Below are positions 48,801 to 58,889 of a stretch of 64,000 nucleotides of DNA, one piece after another; the stretch's first letter is position 1, and the number at the start of each line of letters is the position of its first letter. The stretch is from Pontederia crassipes (Eukaryota; Streptophyta; Magnoliopsida; Commelinales; Pontederiaceae). The stretch is taken from assembly GCA_030549335.1 (NCBI GenBank), contig CM060197.1:18922501-18986500 (forward strand), given 5' to 3'. The notes under the pieces are model-generated. The model did not search any database. It was not told the origin of the DNA and saw only the letters and a program-made list of their open reading frames with translations. Both the position numbers and the translations under genes were made by a program.

Positions 48801-51800
48801 TGAACCTAGATACATAAAATATAAATACTGAGCGACCTAAACTATTTTGATGATTGTGATAATAATGAACCCAATTGAAGAATTATGTTACTTGTCGCCC
48901 CTCAAACTGATGACAGGAAATACGGTGCCCTGCTTCAATGTGTTAGAATTTTCCTCGGGAAATTACTATGCTCTGCACTTTGGAGTTAGCATTTCCTGGG
49001 AGAATAATTGTATCTTCCTAGTAACGGTATGTATTTTCTCACTCACCTTCGGGTGATGGAGCCTCAGCTCCAAAGCCTAGCTAGTTTATTGAAGGGCAAC
49101 GGCTTGATTCTTCAATTACTGATAAGATCAAAGACCGAACTAATCTGAAAGAACTGATGACCATGAAAGTGGGTTCCAAAGGGTTATGAAGCAACCCTGA
49201 TGATATTACTGAGACAAGATAATGACAAGTGCTAGTCACTCGGTATGCCTACTGCTATTGACCGATGTACTGACTTTTATATGGTTACATGTCCACTGGT
49301 ATTACTGTTACTAATATACATTGATGATATGATATGAGATATTGACATGCTTATCATATGACTGACATGGCATTCATGCATGTTTATTTCATGTCTATGA
49401 ACTGTATCTTGCTTAGGACGCATATCATTGCATGGCCTTTACATACTATAACTGGAACCCTATACTCTAACTAGAACCCTGCACCTTGGATCCGTGCAAG
49501 TAACTAATCTGTTTGGATGGATGGCTAGCTCAACTCATGATGATGAAGTTGCACATGGTCCAGGCCAAGAATAATGTCACGATGTTGAGTCTATTAGACT
49601 ACTATTTTAGAGATGTTTTATGAACAATGAACTTCTAATTTTATCTATGACATTAGTTTCAAAGATTTTAATTTAAGACTTCCGCTGAAAAGGCATTTTT
49701 TATTTTATCTTCATGATTAATGACTTTTCACTATATTTATGTCTATTCTTTTATCATGATTATGTTATGGCGAACGGGCTAGCACTATCGAATTCCCCTA
49801 ATTGCCCTATAGCTTTTAGGGTGGATTTTCGAGGTGTTACAGTTGGTTTCAGAGTAGGTTTAGGACTTATGTTAAGTATGTCATATAACAGTTAAGTGTC
49901 TAAGTCTATGTGCAACCGTCATGAGCAACCATCCAAGGGTAAAGAGTATGTATATTTTGTGCCATATGTTTGACTATATAAATTAACCATCTAATGTTGG
50001 TTTAGCCAGGAGCCTTTGAACACTTCACAGGACCAAATGGAACTGATTGAGAGCATGACCCGCATGGCTCGTGCAATGGAAAGGAATGCGGACTCGAGGC
50101 ACGTTGGCCACTCGAGTTCCATAATAGAGAAGTTTATGAAACTGCATCCCTCTACCTTCAATGGGGAGAGGAATCCTGACAAGGATGAAGCTTGGCTGGT
50201 TAGAGAAGTTCAGAGCCATGGACTGCTTCGATTGGCATAGGGTCAACCTGGCTACCCATCAGATGGTTGATGGGCACATCACCGGTGGAAGTCAATGACA
50301 AGAACTCAATTTGATGAAGATGACGAGATCACTTGGAGGGATTTCAAGAAAGCCTTCGACGAGCTCCCGGGATTTTCCCCGAAAAGAGAAATCGATTTTC
50401 ATACAGAGCTAATGCTAAGGACGGTCCCAATTTCCAAACCTCCCTACAAGATGGCGCAAACTGCAGGAATTACTGGACATGGATTTCATAAGACAAAGTG
50501 TGTCCCCATGGGATGCACCTGTCCTATTTGTGAAGAAGGATGGATAGACTATGTATTGACTATAGGATACTCAACAAGGCGACCATCAAGAATAAATACC
50601 CTCTGCCCAGAATAGATGACCTATTTGACCAACTATCGACAACATTAAGTTTTCTCAAAAATTGACTTGAGAAGTGAATACCATCAGCTATGGCCATTAT
50701 GCCTTTTGGACTGACAAATGCTCCTGCAACATTTATGGATTTGATGAATATTCAAGCCTCACTGAATAGGTTTGTAATAGTATTTGTGGATGACATCATG
50801 ATATATTCATCAAGTCCTGAAGAACACCAGAAGCACTTACATATTGTTCTGGAGACTTTGCGGCAACATTAACTATATGTAAAGTTTTCCAAGTGTGAAT
50901 CTAGTTGGAGCAAATTATGTTTCTGGGACATTGTTCAAAGGAAGGCATTTCGGTGGACCCAGCAAAAGTTGAAGTAGTTGTCAACTGGGAGAGGCCAAGA
51001 CAGTAATTGAGTTCAGGAGTTTTTTAGGATTGGTCGGCTACTACAGAAGGTTCAAGTTTGAGCACTAGAAGCCACTGGGACTACTGTATCCATTGTTTAT
51101 ACCTCAGTGGAAGTGGGAGGAGATCACAATGGATTTTATTGTAGGACTCCCAAGGACATGATGCTACTTGGGTCATCGTGGACAGATTGACCAAGTCTGC
51201 TCACTTCTTACCATATAATGTGAGGCAATCAACCGCAAGTATGGTACAATTGTATATAGATGAGATTATCCGATTACATGGAATTCCTATTTCCATTGTA
51301 TCGGATAGGGACCCGAGGTTCACAGTAAGATTCTGGAGAGGATTGCAGCATGCTTTTGGCACAAGGTTGCTCTATAGTAAGGCCTTTCACCCTGAGTGAT
51401 GGGCAAAGTGAAATGACAATTCAAACTCTGGAGGACATGTTGAGAGCATGTGCAATAGATTGACAAGGGATGATCATCTCGTCGTAGCTGAATTTGCCTA
51501 CAACAACAATTATCATTCCTCCATAAAGATGACACCATTTGAAGCATTGTATGCACATGTTGGAATGCAGTTGGTGAGAGAAGACTACTAGGACCCGAAC
51601 CAATAGAAAAGTATGTAAAAAAAGTGAATCTGGTGAAGGAAAGGATGATGGTAGCTCAGAGCCGCCAGGAAAGTTATGCAGACAGGAAAAGGAGGGAACA
51701 AATCTACCAGGTTGTCATATACTGTTGAAAGTATCTCCTACCAAAGGAGTCATGAGATTCAGCAGGAAGGGCAAGTTGACTCCTAGATAAAATGGCCCAA

Positions 51801-54800
51801 CAACAACAACAACAACAAAGCCTTATCCCACTAGGTGGGGTCGGCTACATGGATCATACGACGCCATTCCGCTCTATTAGTAACCAAACCTTTCGGTATA
51901 TTATTCACCAATAGATCTTGCTCTATTAGTTCGCCAAGTGTCCGCCTTGACCTCCCTCTCCCTCTTTTAATCGGACTCCAGATTATTTGATCTACTCTTC
52001 TTACTGGCGCATCTAATGGTCTTCTCTGAACATGACCAAACCATCTCAAACGATTCTCTACCATTTTCTCACTAATAGGAGCCACTCCGACTCGTTCACG
52101 TATATGGTCATTCCAAATCTTATCTAATCTTGTATGACCACACATCCATCTCAACATCCTCATTTCGGCTACCCCCACTTTACGTTCATGTTGTCCCTTC
52201 ATAGCCCAACATTCACTACCATATAACACTGCTGGTCTTATAGCAGTACGATAGAATTTTCCTTTAACTTTATTGGGTACTTTTCTATCACAAAGAACTC
52301 CAGTGGCTTTCCTCCACTTACACCAACCAGCTTGAATTCTATGATTAACATCGTCATCAATCTCACCATCTTGTCTTACAATTGATCCTAAATATTTAAA
52401 CTTTGTCACTTGAGGAATTATATCCTCCCCTAGCCTAACTTTCAAATCGTCTCTAAGTTGTTTATTTGTGAAATTGCTATGCATATATTCTGTTTTATTC
52501 CTACTTAAACGAAAACCCTTTGACTCCAACGTATTTCTCCATATTTCCAATTTTGTATTAATCTCTTCTCTTGAATCCGCTAAAAGTACTATATCATCCG
52601 CAAATAGCATGCACTTAGGTACCTCCTCTGTGATACTCTCGGTTATAGCATCGATAACTAAATTAAATAGATACGGGCTTAAAGCTGATCCTTGATGTAG
52701 GCCAATTCCTATAGGAAATTCATTTGTCTCACCTCCGGGTGTCCTAACCCTAGTCAATGCCCCATCGTACATATCTTGTATTACCTTAATGTAGGCAACA
52801 CTCACCCTCTTCTTTTGCAAGGCTTTCCAAAGTACATCCCTTGGTACCCGATCATACGCTTTCTCTAAGTCAATGAAAGCCATATGTAAGTCTCTTCTCC
52901 TACTTCGATACTTCTCCATCATCCCCCTAGATATAATGGCCCATTCGAATTTTTAGAGGTGGGTGAGAGAGCATACAAATTGGCATTGCCTCCTTCGTAT
53001 GCCAGGATCCACAATATCTTCCATGTGTCTATGCTTCGCAAGTACACATACGAGAGCTCTCATGTGGTGGTAATTGAAGAGCCAACCATCAAAGAAGACC
53101 TCACATACGAAGAGTACCCCACAAAGATACTTGAGTATGGTGAGCTTCATTTGAGAAACAAGATGGTGAAGATAGTAAAGACTACATGGAAGCACCACAA
53201 TGGAACTGAAGACGAAATGAAGAAACAATTTCCAACATTATTTGGTAAGTGTTCTACTTTATGTTAAAATCCGAGGACGAATTTTCTTTTAAGGGGGGAG
53301 GATATAATACCTCAAATTTTTAAATCAAGGGTAAATCAGTAAATTGGTTAAAAAGTCCTAACCTCTCTTATATAAAGACCCAAGACTCCCTTGTTTACCT
53401 CTTTTATCCATCTGAATTCTTGGCGGCTAGGGCTTGAGGAAGGAGATCTTGAGGAGCAAGGAAGAAGAGGAAGAAGGGGAAGAAAGTAGAGAAGCATCAA
53501 CTAAGATTAAGGTATGTAAAGGGGATCCAAACCCCTCTCCCCTCTCAATGTTTTGATGCTTGATTGAGGGTTTTATATGAATCATGAGATCTAAAATAGT
53601 TTAGATAAGATCCATGCTTAGATCTACAAGTTAGGGTTCATGTTTAAGATGTTTTTTTTATGCTTTAAGGGAAGAACCCTAGATCTTGAGGCATGCATGA
53701 TTTTATGTGTTTTTTATCTGATTTATGATGTTTTATCGCCTGTAAATCATGCCTAAATCGCACCAAGGATTAGATGTATTTTTCCCCAAAAGTTTCTACC
53801 AAAATCTGTGAAAAATCGCATTGTACGGATAACGCAGGGCTTCTATCATGGTCGTGACGAACCCCGTCATGCCCATGTCAGAAGGGCTGGAAACGGTCAA
53901 AAGATGGTGTTCTGTCATGCCCGTCACATACAGTCACAGCCATGACAGGGCCAAGCATGGCCGCGACAATGTCGTCACGACCGTGACAGGAGGAAAAAGG
54001 ACTCCCAATATCGTTCTGTCATGCCCGTGACACATACTGTCACGGCCATGACAGTGTCAATCACGGCCGAGACTGTATAGTCACGACCGTGACAGAACAG
54101 GGGTATTAGACTACTATTTTAGAGAGGTTTTTTGAACAATGAACTTCTAATTTTATCTATGACATTAGTTTCAAAGGTTTTAATTTAAGACTTCTCTGAT
54201 AAGACAATTTTTATTTTATCTTCATGATTAATGACTTTCCGCTATATTTATATCTATTCTTTTATCATGATTATGTTATGGCTAACGGGCTAGCACTGCT
54301 GAATTTCCCTAATTGCCCTCTAGCTTTTAGGGTGAACTTTCAAGGTGTTACATTTAAAATGTAGCTTAAATATATTATGTCAAGTTTTATTGATCATGAT
54401 ATAGATTACTGACTAATGGACTCAGTTTTACACAGATACAAACTACATAATTCTGTTAAAAAGTTACTCAGTTCAGAGCGCACACAATTATTGCTACTTT
54501 AAGATGCAATATCTTTGTGATACCATTTGAAAATCTAACTAAGAAAAAATTTAAAATAAAAATAGTATCTTACAGGCGTAATGATTAGGACGAACAATAT
54601 TTTTCAGGTAAAAGAGTGAAACTTACAAATACTGCAAACGTTCAAGCTTTCCAAGTTCAGGCACAAGATGACCTGTCAAATTTGAACTTCCAAGGTCCCT
54701 GTAAAACCATTCAATAAAGTAAAAACAGATACTCTAGAACTAAGTTAAAAAGAAGCATCCTTAGGTAATTACACGGTAAAAGTGAAAGAGTTAGCTTCTC

Positions 54801-55587
54801 ATTCGGATGAATAGAATTGACAAAGAATGAACTTCATAAATGTAGCTTCTACAAAAAGAAAAGCAGGATGATGTTCAAACACAAGAAGGTGAAAAAATGG
54901 CTGAACTTCTGCATAATAAAAGAAACGAACAGATCCAAATGTAAAACCCCACAACAAGAATAGTAAGATACCAGCTCAAGTAAAGATAATTGTTCCAATT
55001 GACAGAGATAATCAGAATGCACTATGCAAGAAGAGAAAGAACAGCCATCATTACAATTCATGAAGAACTCAGAAAAAATATTAAGGCAGAAAACTATCCA
55101 ACGGTTCTCCCAAAGATTCTATTGCTTAAACCTTGACCATTATCACAAAATGTCAACTATAACTCAACTCATTCTTCAAATGAGAACTCAAACAAATAAA
55201 TTCACACCGATCACCGTAGAAAAAAAAACATAGGAAGATCGCACTCTGTCAAATGTCAGCTTGCCAAGTGCCCAATTCAGTACAATGAAGAGCCTAACGG
55301 AGGAGGAAACAGGAAGAAATTTACATGAAAAAAAAGGGGCGAACGAAAAAAAGAACCTACACACGAGTGACACGATTGTCCTGGTTGCAGGTGATGTGGA
55401 ACCAAGTGCAAGGGTTGACAAGCGTCGGATCCCAGCTCTGGAGCACGTTGTCCGGGTCGGAGAGGCTCTTCCGGAACGCGTAGAGAGCGTCTCCCTCGGA
55501 ATTGGCCGCCGCCAAAGGCGCCGACGGCAGCAGCAGTAAAGCCACTGCCAGCAGCACCGCCGAAACAACCGCTCCAGGGACGGCCAT
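45837..55587 (-). CDS. LRR1: Small secreted leucine-rich-repeat protein (LRR1 / SERK-ectodomain type)
   Basis: Six GT-AG exons: 55587-55361, 54698-54627, 47068-46928, 46819-46748, 46658-46587, 45906-45837. The joined frame is 217 aa, close to the 218-aa LRR1 family. Residues 1-28 are a signal peptide (LLAVALLLL core). LRRNT follows with C60 and C67 ([10 protein letters not shown]). Then come about five 24-residue repeats, split by exon: [79 protein letters not shown]. The C terminus is [21 protein letters not shown]. There is no membrane or kinase domain. The phase-2, 72-nt one-repeat exons are those of SERK genes. Such proteins act in the apoplast or at the plasma membrane in defence and receptor association. 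One LRR ([10 protein letters not shown]) is a residue shorter than usual. Intron 2 is 7,558 bp because of nested TEs. Confidence 0.93.
47131..47178 (+). mobile_element. 48-bp RTE-LINE 3' tail insertion with 18-bp TSD
   Basis: In LRR intron 2, GCATTGCCGACCCCACCTAG..GTGGGATAAGGC ending (TTG)4 is flanked by a perfect 18-bp duplication AATAGAGCATACAAAAGA (47113-47130 and 47179-47196). The 48-bp insert is the last part of the RTE element seen complete to its RT domain at 51799-52925. This is extreme 5' truncation during target-primed reverse transcription. A perfect TSD means it is young. Confidence 0.9.
47808..47816 (+). promoter_or_regulatory. LTR TATA box
   Basis: TATATAAAG, about 70 bp into the 5' LTR; the same nonamer is at 53369-53377 in the 3' LTR. 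Conserved in both LTRs and well placed for a retrotransposon core promoter. Confidence 0.6.
48335..48645. repeat. Cluster of about twelve 14-bp palindromes, consensus GTCACGRCCGTGAC
   Basis: Perfect or near-perfect dyads start at about 48335, 48356, 48404, 48425, 48445, 48461, 48508, 48529, 48548, 48569, 48607 and 48629, mostly 20-45 bp apart. The 3' LTR has the same cluster at about 53845-54100. The motif is rich in CpG and its variants are mostly C-to-T or G-to-A (GTCATGACCATGAC), as expected after cytosine methylation. ORFs across it (VTAVT, DRDN repeats) are artefacts of the repetition. Confidence 0.85.
48700..48762 (+). mobile_element. 63-bp RTE-LINE tail inside the Gypsy 5' LTR, 15-bp TSD
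   Basis: GCGTCGTATGATCCATGTAG through GTGGGATAAGGC and (TTG)5 is bounded by GTATTTACTATTATG at 48685-48699 and 48763-48777. The same tail is found at 47131 and at the end of 51799-52925. It inserted after the Gypsy element, because it lies inside its LTR and is absent from the 3' LTR. Confidence 0.88.
49842..49857 (+). other. Gypsy primer-binding site
   Basis: GTTGGTTTCAGAGTAG directly follows the 5' LTR end and resembles the common plant primer-binding site TGGTATCAGAGC complementary to initiator Met-tRNA, with about two differences. Confidence 0.6.
50016..51770 (+). pseudogene. Gypsy gag-pol remnant
   Basis: Gag: [20 protein letters not shown] (50125-50190). [22 protein letters not shown] and [10 protein letters not shown] (50330-50455), then [16 protein letters not shown] and [15 protein letters not shown] (50690-50810), where FVDD is the catalytic motif. 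Integrase: MDFIVGLP (51130), [41 protein letters not shown] and [14 protein letters not shown] (51178-51400). A linker [10 protein letters not shown] lies near 51680. Gaps and stops between blocks (for example after QHN- at 50870) show internal deletion. Protease and RNase H are not seen. Non-autonomous. Confidence 0.82.
51799..52925 (-). mobile_element. 5'-truncated RTE-clade LINE, 1,127 bp, 17-bp TSD
   Basis: Nested in the Gypsy internal region. On the plus strand it starts with (CAA)n, the 3' tail of the minus-strand element, and stops at 52925. The flanks are CCTAGATAAAATGGCCC (51782-51798) and CCTAGATATAATGGCCC (52926-52942), a 17-bp TSD with one mismatch. It carries a single open frame to its natural stop, and its tail is shared with the 48-bp and 63-bp insertions nearby. 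Confidence 0.92.
51831..52922 (-). CDS. RTE-type LINE reverse transcriptase, C-terminal part
   Basis: A 363-residue frame with no stop. [18 protein letters not shown] (residues 15-32) is RT domain 3, [20 protein letters not shown] (74-93) is domain 4, and [11 protein letters not shown] (104-114) is the catalytic A/FADD box with both Asp present. Domain 6/7-like FKYLGSIV and a thumb follow ([30 protein letters not shown]), ending [11 protein letters not shown]. The N-terminal endonuclease and first RT motifs are lost through 5' truncation, so it cannot retrotranspose. The intact frame and well-kept TSD suggest a fairly recent insertion. The first Met lies within the domain and is not the native start. 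Confidence 0.9.
   Translation of the reverse strand: MMEKYRSRRRDLHMAFIDLEKAYDRVPRDVLWKALQKKRVSVAYIKVIQDMYDGALTRVRTPGGETNEFPIGIGLHQGSALSPYLFNLVIDAITESITEEVPKCMLFADDIVLLADSREEINTKLEIWRNTLESKGFRLSRNKTEYMHSNFTNKQLRDDLKVRLGEDIIPQVTKFKYLGSIVRQDGEIDDDVNHRIQAGWCKWRKATGVLCDRKVPNKVKGKFYRTAIRPAVLYGSECWAMKGQHERKVGVAEMRMLRWMCGHTRLDKIWNDHIRERVGVAPISEKMVENRLRWFGHVQRRPLDAPVRRVDQIIWSPIKRGRGRSRRTLGELIEQDLLVNNIPKGLVTNRAEWRRMIHVADPT
52955..53275 (+). pseudogene. Gypsy pol C-terminal (pre-chromodomain) segment
   Basis: [24 protein letters not shown] and [39 protein letters not shown], ending QFPTLFG, are the usual last part of plant Tekay/CRM-like Gypsy polyproteins just before the PPT. It continues the gag-pol remnant across the nested LINE. 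A polypurine tract, AAGGGGGGAGGA, follows at 53291-53302. Confidence 0.82.
53303..54352 (+). repeat. 3' LTR of the intronic Gypsy element (1,050 bp)
   Basis: Starts TATAATACC (TGTAATACC with a G-to-A change in the terminal TG), matches the 5' LTR over the first and last thirds, and ends GTGTTACA. The sequence equivalent to about 48590-49588 of the 5' LTR is missing; the junction reads GAACAGGGGTATTAGACTAC. Confidence 0.88.
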
Positions 55588-55599
55588 CACTTACCCGGC

Positions 55600-56190
55600 A
55601 ACCGGCGTCGACGATGGCGACGGGGATCTAGGGTTAGGGTTTCGGGGCTGTTGGAAACTAACGGGGTTCTGATCGGACAGGAGACCACCAAAGTCCACGG
55701 GGAGTCCAAGCAGAAGAAAGGGAAAGGTGAGTTAAAAACTTTTTATATCGCTACCTACCTCAACAAAACCAGTAAGGTGGTTCCATAATCCATTTATTAT
55801 AATTAGTTAAATTAGATTGGTAAGTGAGAGTGATTAAAATAATAAGAAAGTAGTACAATTATTAGTTGATGAACTCTACTAAATGAAGCTAATTGATTCA
55901 TGCAAGGTTTGTTTATTTGGTTTCCTTAACATGCTCACTTTTAAGTGTGACAAAACTAGCACCTATTTTTCGCCCACTTAATTCTTTTGTTATGATCACT
56001 TAAATCATATAACTTGGGTAAAGTGGAATTAGAAGTACAAAGTGTTCAAAGTTTTTTTTTTTTTTTGCTGTAATACTATTTCAAGAAACATTTAAAAACA
56101 GCTGTAGTGTATTAACGAGTAACGTTAGCTAGCTATGCACATTTAAAAAATAAATCTAACAGAAAATATTATTCTTTGGGAGCTCTACAA
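55600..56190. other. LRR gene 5' flank
   Basis: GC-rich leader just upstream of the ATG (55590-55700), then AT-rich DNA with a T12-plus run at 56050. It probably carries the 5' UTR and promoter. No element could be fixed. Confidence 0.4.
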
Positions 56191-56198
56191 GATTCTAC

Positions 56199-57205
56199 TA
56201 GAGGTGAGTAGAGGCCAAGACCACCCGGTCGTTCTAAAAAAAAATTTCGACCTAGTAGATAATCAGACCGAGACCGAATTTCATTATTTAAGATCCCGAG
56301 CGGGACATGATCTCATTTTTTGAGATCCGACCAGTCGGGACTACGTCCGAATTATATATTATATTCATATGTTAAATTATTTTAAAATATTATGTTTTAT
56401 ATTTATTTTAATTTCTAAAAATATTTTATTATATATATTACATATATATTATATTATTTTATTTTATATGTAATTTAATTGATAATTATTATATATCTAT
56501 AATAATCAAATATTTTTACTGATATATTTAAATTTGTTTATAGATTAAGGTCGAACCGGGACAACAAAAAATTTCTTTGTTTTTGTTCTGATTCGATCAA
56601 GATGTCTCAGTCCGACCCCAACCGAGACTGATTAGTATTATGAAGATCACTAAAGATCTAAGCTTTAATGCTAATTATTGGAGCTGGAATGCGATAGAAA
56701 TTTGCTTAAGATATGAAAATGTAATTTTGAATAATTATTATATTTATATAATAGAATTAAATATTCTCTTACTATTATATTATTTTTTTACTAATTAAGG
56801 TCAAATTAGGATAATCGAGAATTTCTCGATTTTTGTTACAATTCGATCGGGATGTCCTGGTCCCGACCCCAACCAGGATTGGATCCGGAACCGAGTGTAA
56901 TGTTCATAACTTAATTATGCATTATTAGGTATGTAAATGTATGCTATGGTATGTTATTGATAAGTATTATGAAAGTCATTTTCAATATTAAACATTAAGT
57001 GTACGAATGTTTCATGACTTAAGCAAGTTGCTTTCGCACTATAATGATTAACATGGAGGCCTAAGTCTTTACATGATCTTCATAATACTTATCAATAACA
57101 TATCATAGCATAACATTCTTACACCTAATTATATATACATAATTAAGTTAAGGATATTACACTAGGACACCGTTTAAAAAAACAATTCGGATTTGCTCAC
57201 CTCTA
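56199..57205. mobile_element. Non-autonomous hAT-like element, about 1.0 kb
   Basis: Left end TAGAGGTGAGTAGAGGCC, right end (reverse complement) TAGAGGTGAGCAAATCCG, a short hAT-type TIR. The 8-bp flanks GATTCTAC (56191-56198) and AATTATAC (57206-57213) agree at 6 of 8 positions. Inside, a block of about 100 bp (AATTCGATCGGGATGTC.., GACCCCAACC..) occurs twice, near 56530-56640 and 56790-56890. No transposase. Confidence 0.65.
56894..57163. mobile_element. Foldback/MITE nested in the hAT-like element
   Basis: About 80-bp inverted arms: the left begins AGTGTAATGTTCATAACTTA and includes ATGTTATTGATAAGTATTAT. The right arm, reverse complemented, begins AGTGTAATATCCTTAACTTA and ends with the same ATGTTATTGATAAGTATTAT word. 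The loop is about 100 bp. No clear TSD could be fixed. The RNA would form a long hairpin. Confidence 0.75.
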
Positions 57206-57214
57206 AATTATACC

Positions 57215-57634
57215 ATGGAAGAGGTGAGAGCTTGGATGGAGAAAAAAAAGAGACTAGAAGTTGGGGAACCTTGAATGCTTTTGTGTTACCAAAAAATCGT
57301 GTTTGTCAAAAAAAAGGAGAGAAAACACGTAAAACAAATTAGGTTCATTTTAAATTTGGTATTCTCAAATGATGATATTTTTTCATGTGAAAATAATAAT
57401 TATTGCAATAGGCAGAGTTTATATAAAAACTCCAAATACATAACAAGAAAATGGAGGCCCTAACTTTCTCTAACTTCGTCAAACCTATGAGGCCTAAACT
57501 TTCTATCAGACTTGGTATTTGTATAACATAAGAATCTCGTATGAGATTAATGACCCTCGCATCAATTATTTGAATCTTGCATAACATAAGGGATAGAAAA
57601 AATACAATTGAGTTTTGCTTGACATCATCAACAT
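57215..57634. other. Intergenic, no gene seen
   Basis: AT-rich. ORFs on both strands lack domains. It lies between the hAT-like element and a CACTA-type terminus. Confidence 0.35.
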
Positions 57635-58655
57635 CACTACAAGAAAACTGCTGATTAGTGACGAACATTAGCGACTCAAATGAAGGCGACGCTAGTCGTG
57701 TCTCATTAGCGTCCCCATTAGCTCGACAAAATGTGACATTACTTGCCTCTCAATAGCATATCTTTGGCGTCGCAATAGCGTTACAAGTAATCGACGCTAA
57801 AGCCGACGCTATTTAGACACTATTATTGCGTGCGTAAATAGAAAAATGCATGGTAGATTATAGCGTTGTACTGGCGTCGACACAATGCGATGCTAAACTA
57901 GCGCCACAAAATATGTGACGCTAATCAGCGAAAAAACAAGATGTAATATTGATGCCGACAATGTGCGCTGTCTTGGAATCGACATTATGCGACGCTAATT
58001 TAGCGTCACAAAATTGCAACGCTAATTCGGTGCAAACACAAGAGGCGATATTGACGCCGAGTACTTGCATTGTCTTGGCGTTGACATTATGCTACATTGA
58101 CATAAGTTTTAGAGTCGGTAGTGGCCTCGACACCTTGCGCTGTATTGACGTCAAAATTTTCAGACGCTAAATTGATGAGGCACTAAGGCGACGCGTCATC
58201 GCAAGATGTCGACAAACACATACAACGCTTAATCAGCGCTATTTTGATGCTACTTCATCGCCGATGTGTTTGAAGAATATATATGTTAATTAATAAATAA
58301 ATTAACTAAATTTTATTATATTTGTATAAGTATATATGTTATCTATTTTGGTGCTAATTTGTATAACTATATATGTTACCTATAATATAGTTTAATGAAT
58401 ACATAGATTAAATATTATATGTGTACCTTCAACATATGTATTCCTACACCATATGTGTGTTACTTATTCCTAAATATATATTTGTTACCTATATTATGTA
58501 TGTTAATTATATATGTCTTCGTAAATATAGATCATGTATTGATGTTATGTAAACACAACTACACATATATAATACACGCATACATAAATCTATGTATATA
58601 CTTTTTATATAGAAAGAAATGAATGTTAACAATATTTATGTATACTTGATATATA

Positions 58656-58656
58656 T

Positions 58657-58693
<37 letters not shown>
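58656..58693. repeat. (AT)n microsatellite
   Basis: About 19 AT dinucleotides after TATATACATACATATA words. Confidence 0.9.
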
Positions 58694-58694
<1 letters not shown>

Positions 58695-58740
58695 CATAAT
58701 ACACATAGCTAAATGTGTATATATGCACATATGTCAATAT

Positions 58741-58889
58741 ATTATTCATACAATATATATCATATCTTAATTATAGATATATTATTTTTATATTCTTAAT
58801 CATGGAATTATGATGATTGAATTAAGTGTCATGATTTCTTACAAGAAATTAAAAATATCTCATATTTAGCGCCACCGTAGAGATGTAAT
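58741..58889. repeat. 149-bp direct repeat, copy 1 (copy 2 at about 59761-59908)
   Basis: ATTCATACAATA.ATATCATATC, ATGGAATTATGATG.TTGAA, CATGATTTCTTACAAGAAAT and ATTTAGCGCCACCGTAGAGATG occur in the same order in both copies, about 1,020 bp apart, with few differences. The GC-rich segment lies between them. Confidence 0.85.

Larger units (their letters stand above)
47742..49841 (+). repeat. 5' LTR of the intronic Gypsy element (2,100 bp)
   Basis: TGTAATACC to GTGTTACA. It carries a TATA box (TATATAAAG, 47808-47816), a purine-rich leader, a palindrome cluster (48335-48645) and a nested 63-bp RTE tail (48700-48762). It is twice as long as the 3' LTR, which lacks the region corresponding to about 48590-49588. 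Confidence 0.88.
47742..54352 (+). mobile_element. Ty3/Gypsy retrotransposon in LRR intron 2, with TSD
   Basis: Both outer ends are bounded by TTTAA (47737-47741 and 54353-54357). The 5' LTR begins TGTAATACCCC and the 3' LTR ends GTGTTACA. Internal remnants, in order and on the plus strand, are gag, reverse transcriptase, integrase and a chromo-proximal segment, all with frame breaks and deletions; only about 2.3 kb of internal sequence remains apart from a nested LINE. The host gene reads from the minus strand, so the element is antisense to it. It lies wholly inside one intron and should be spliced out. Confidence 0.9.

Noticed and set aside
49842-49857. tRNA gene fragment
   Set aside because: Only the primer-binding site complementary to a tRNA 3' end; no cloverleaf around it.
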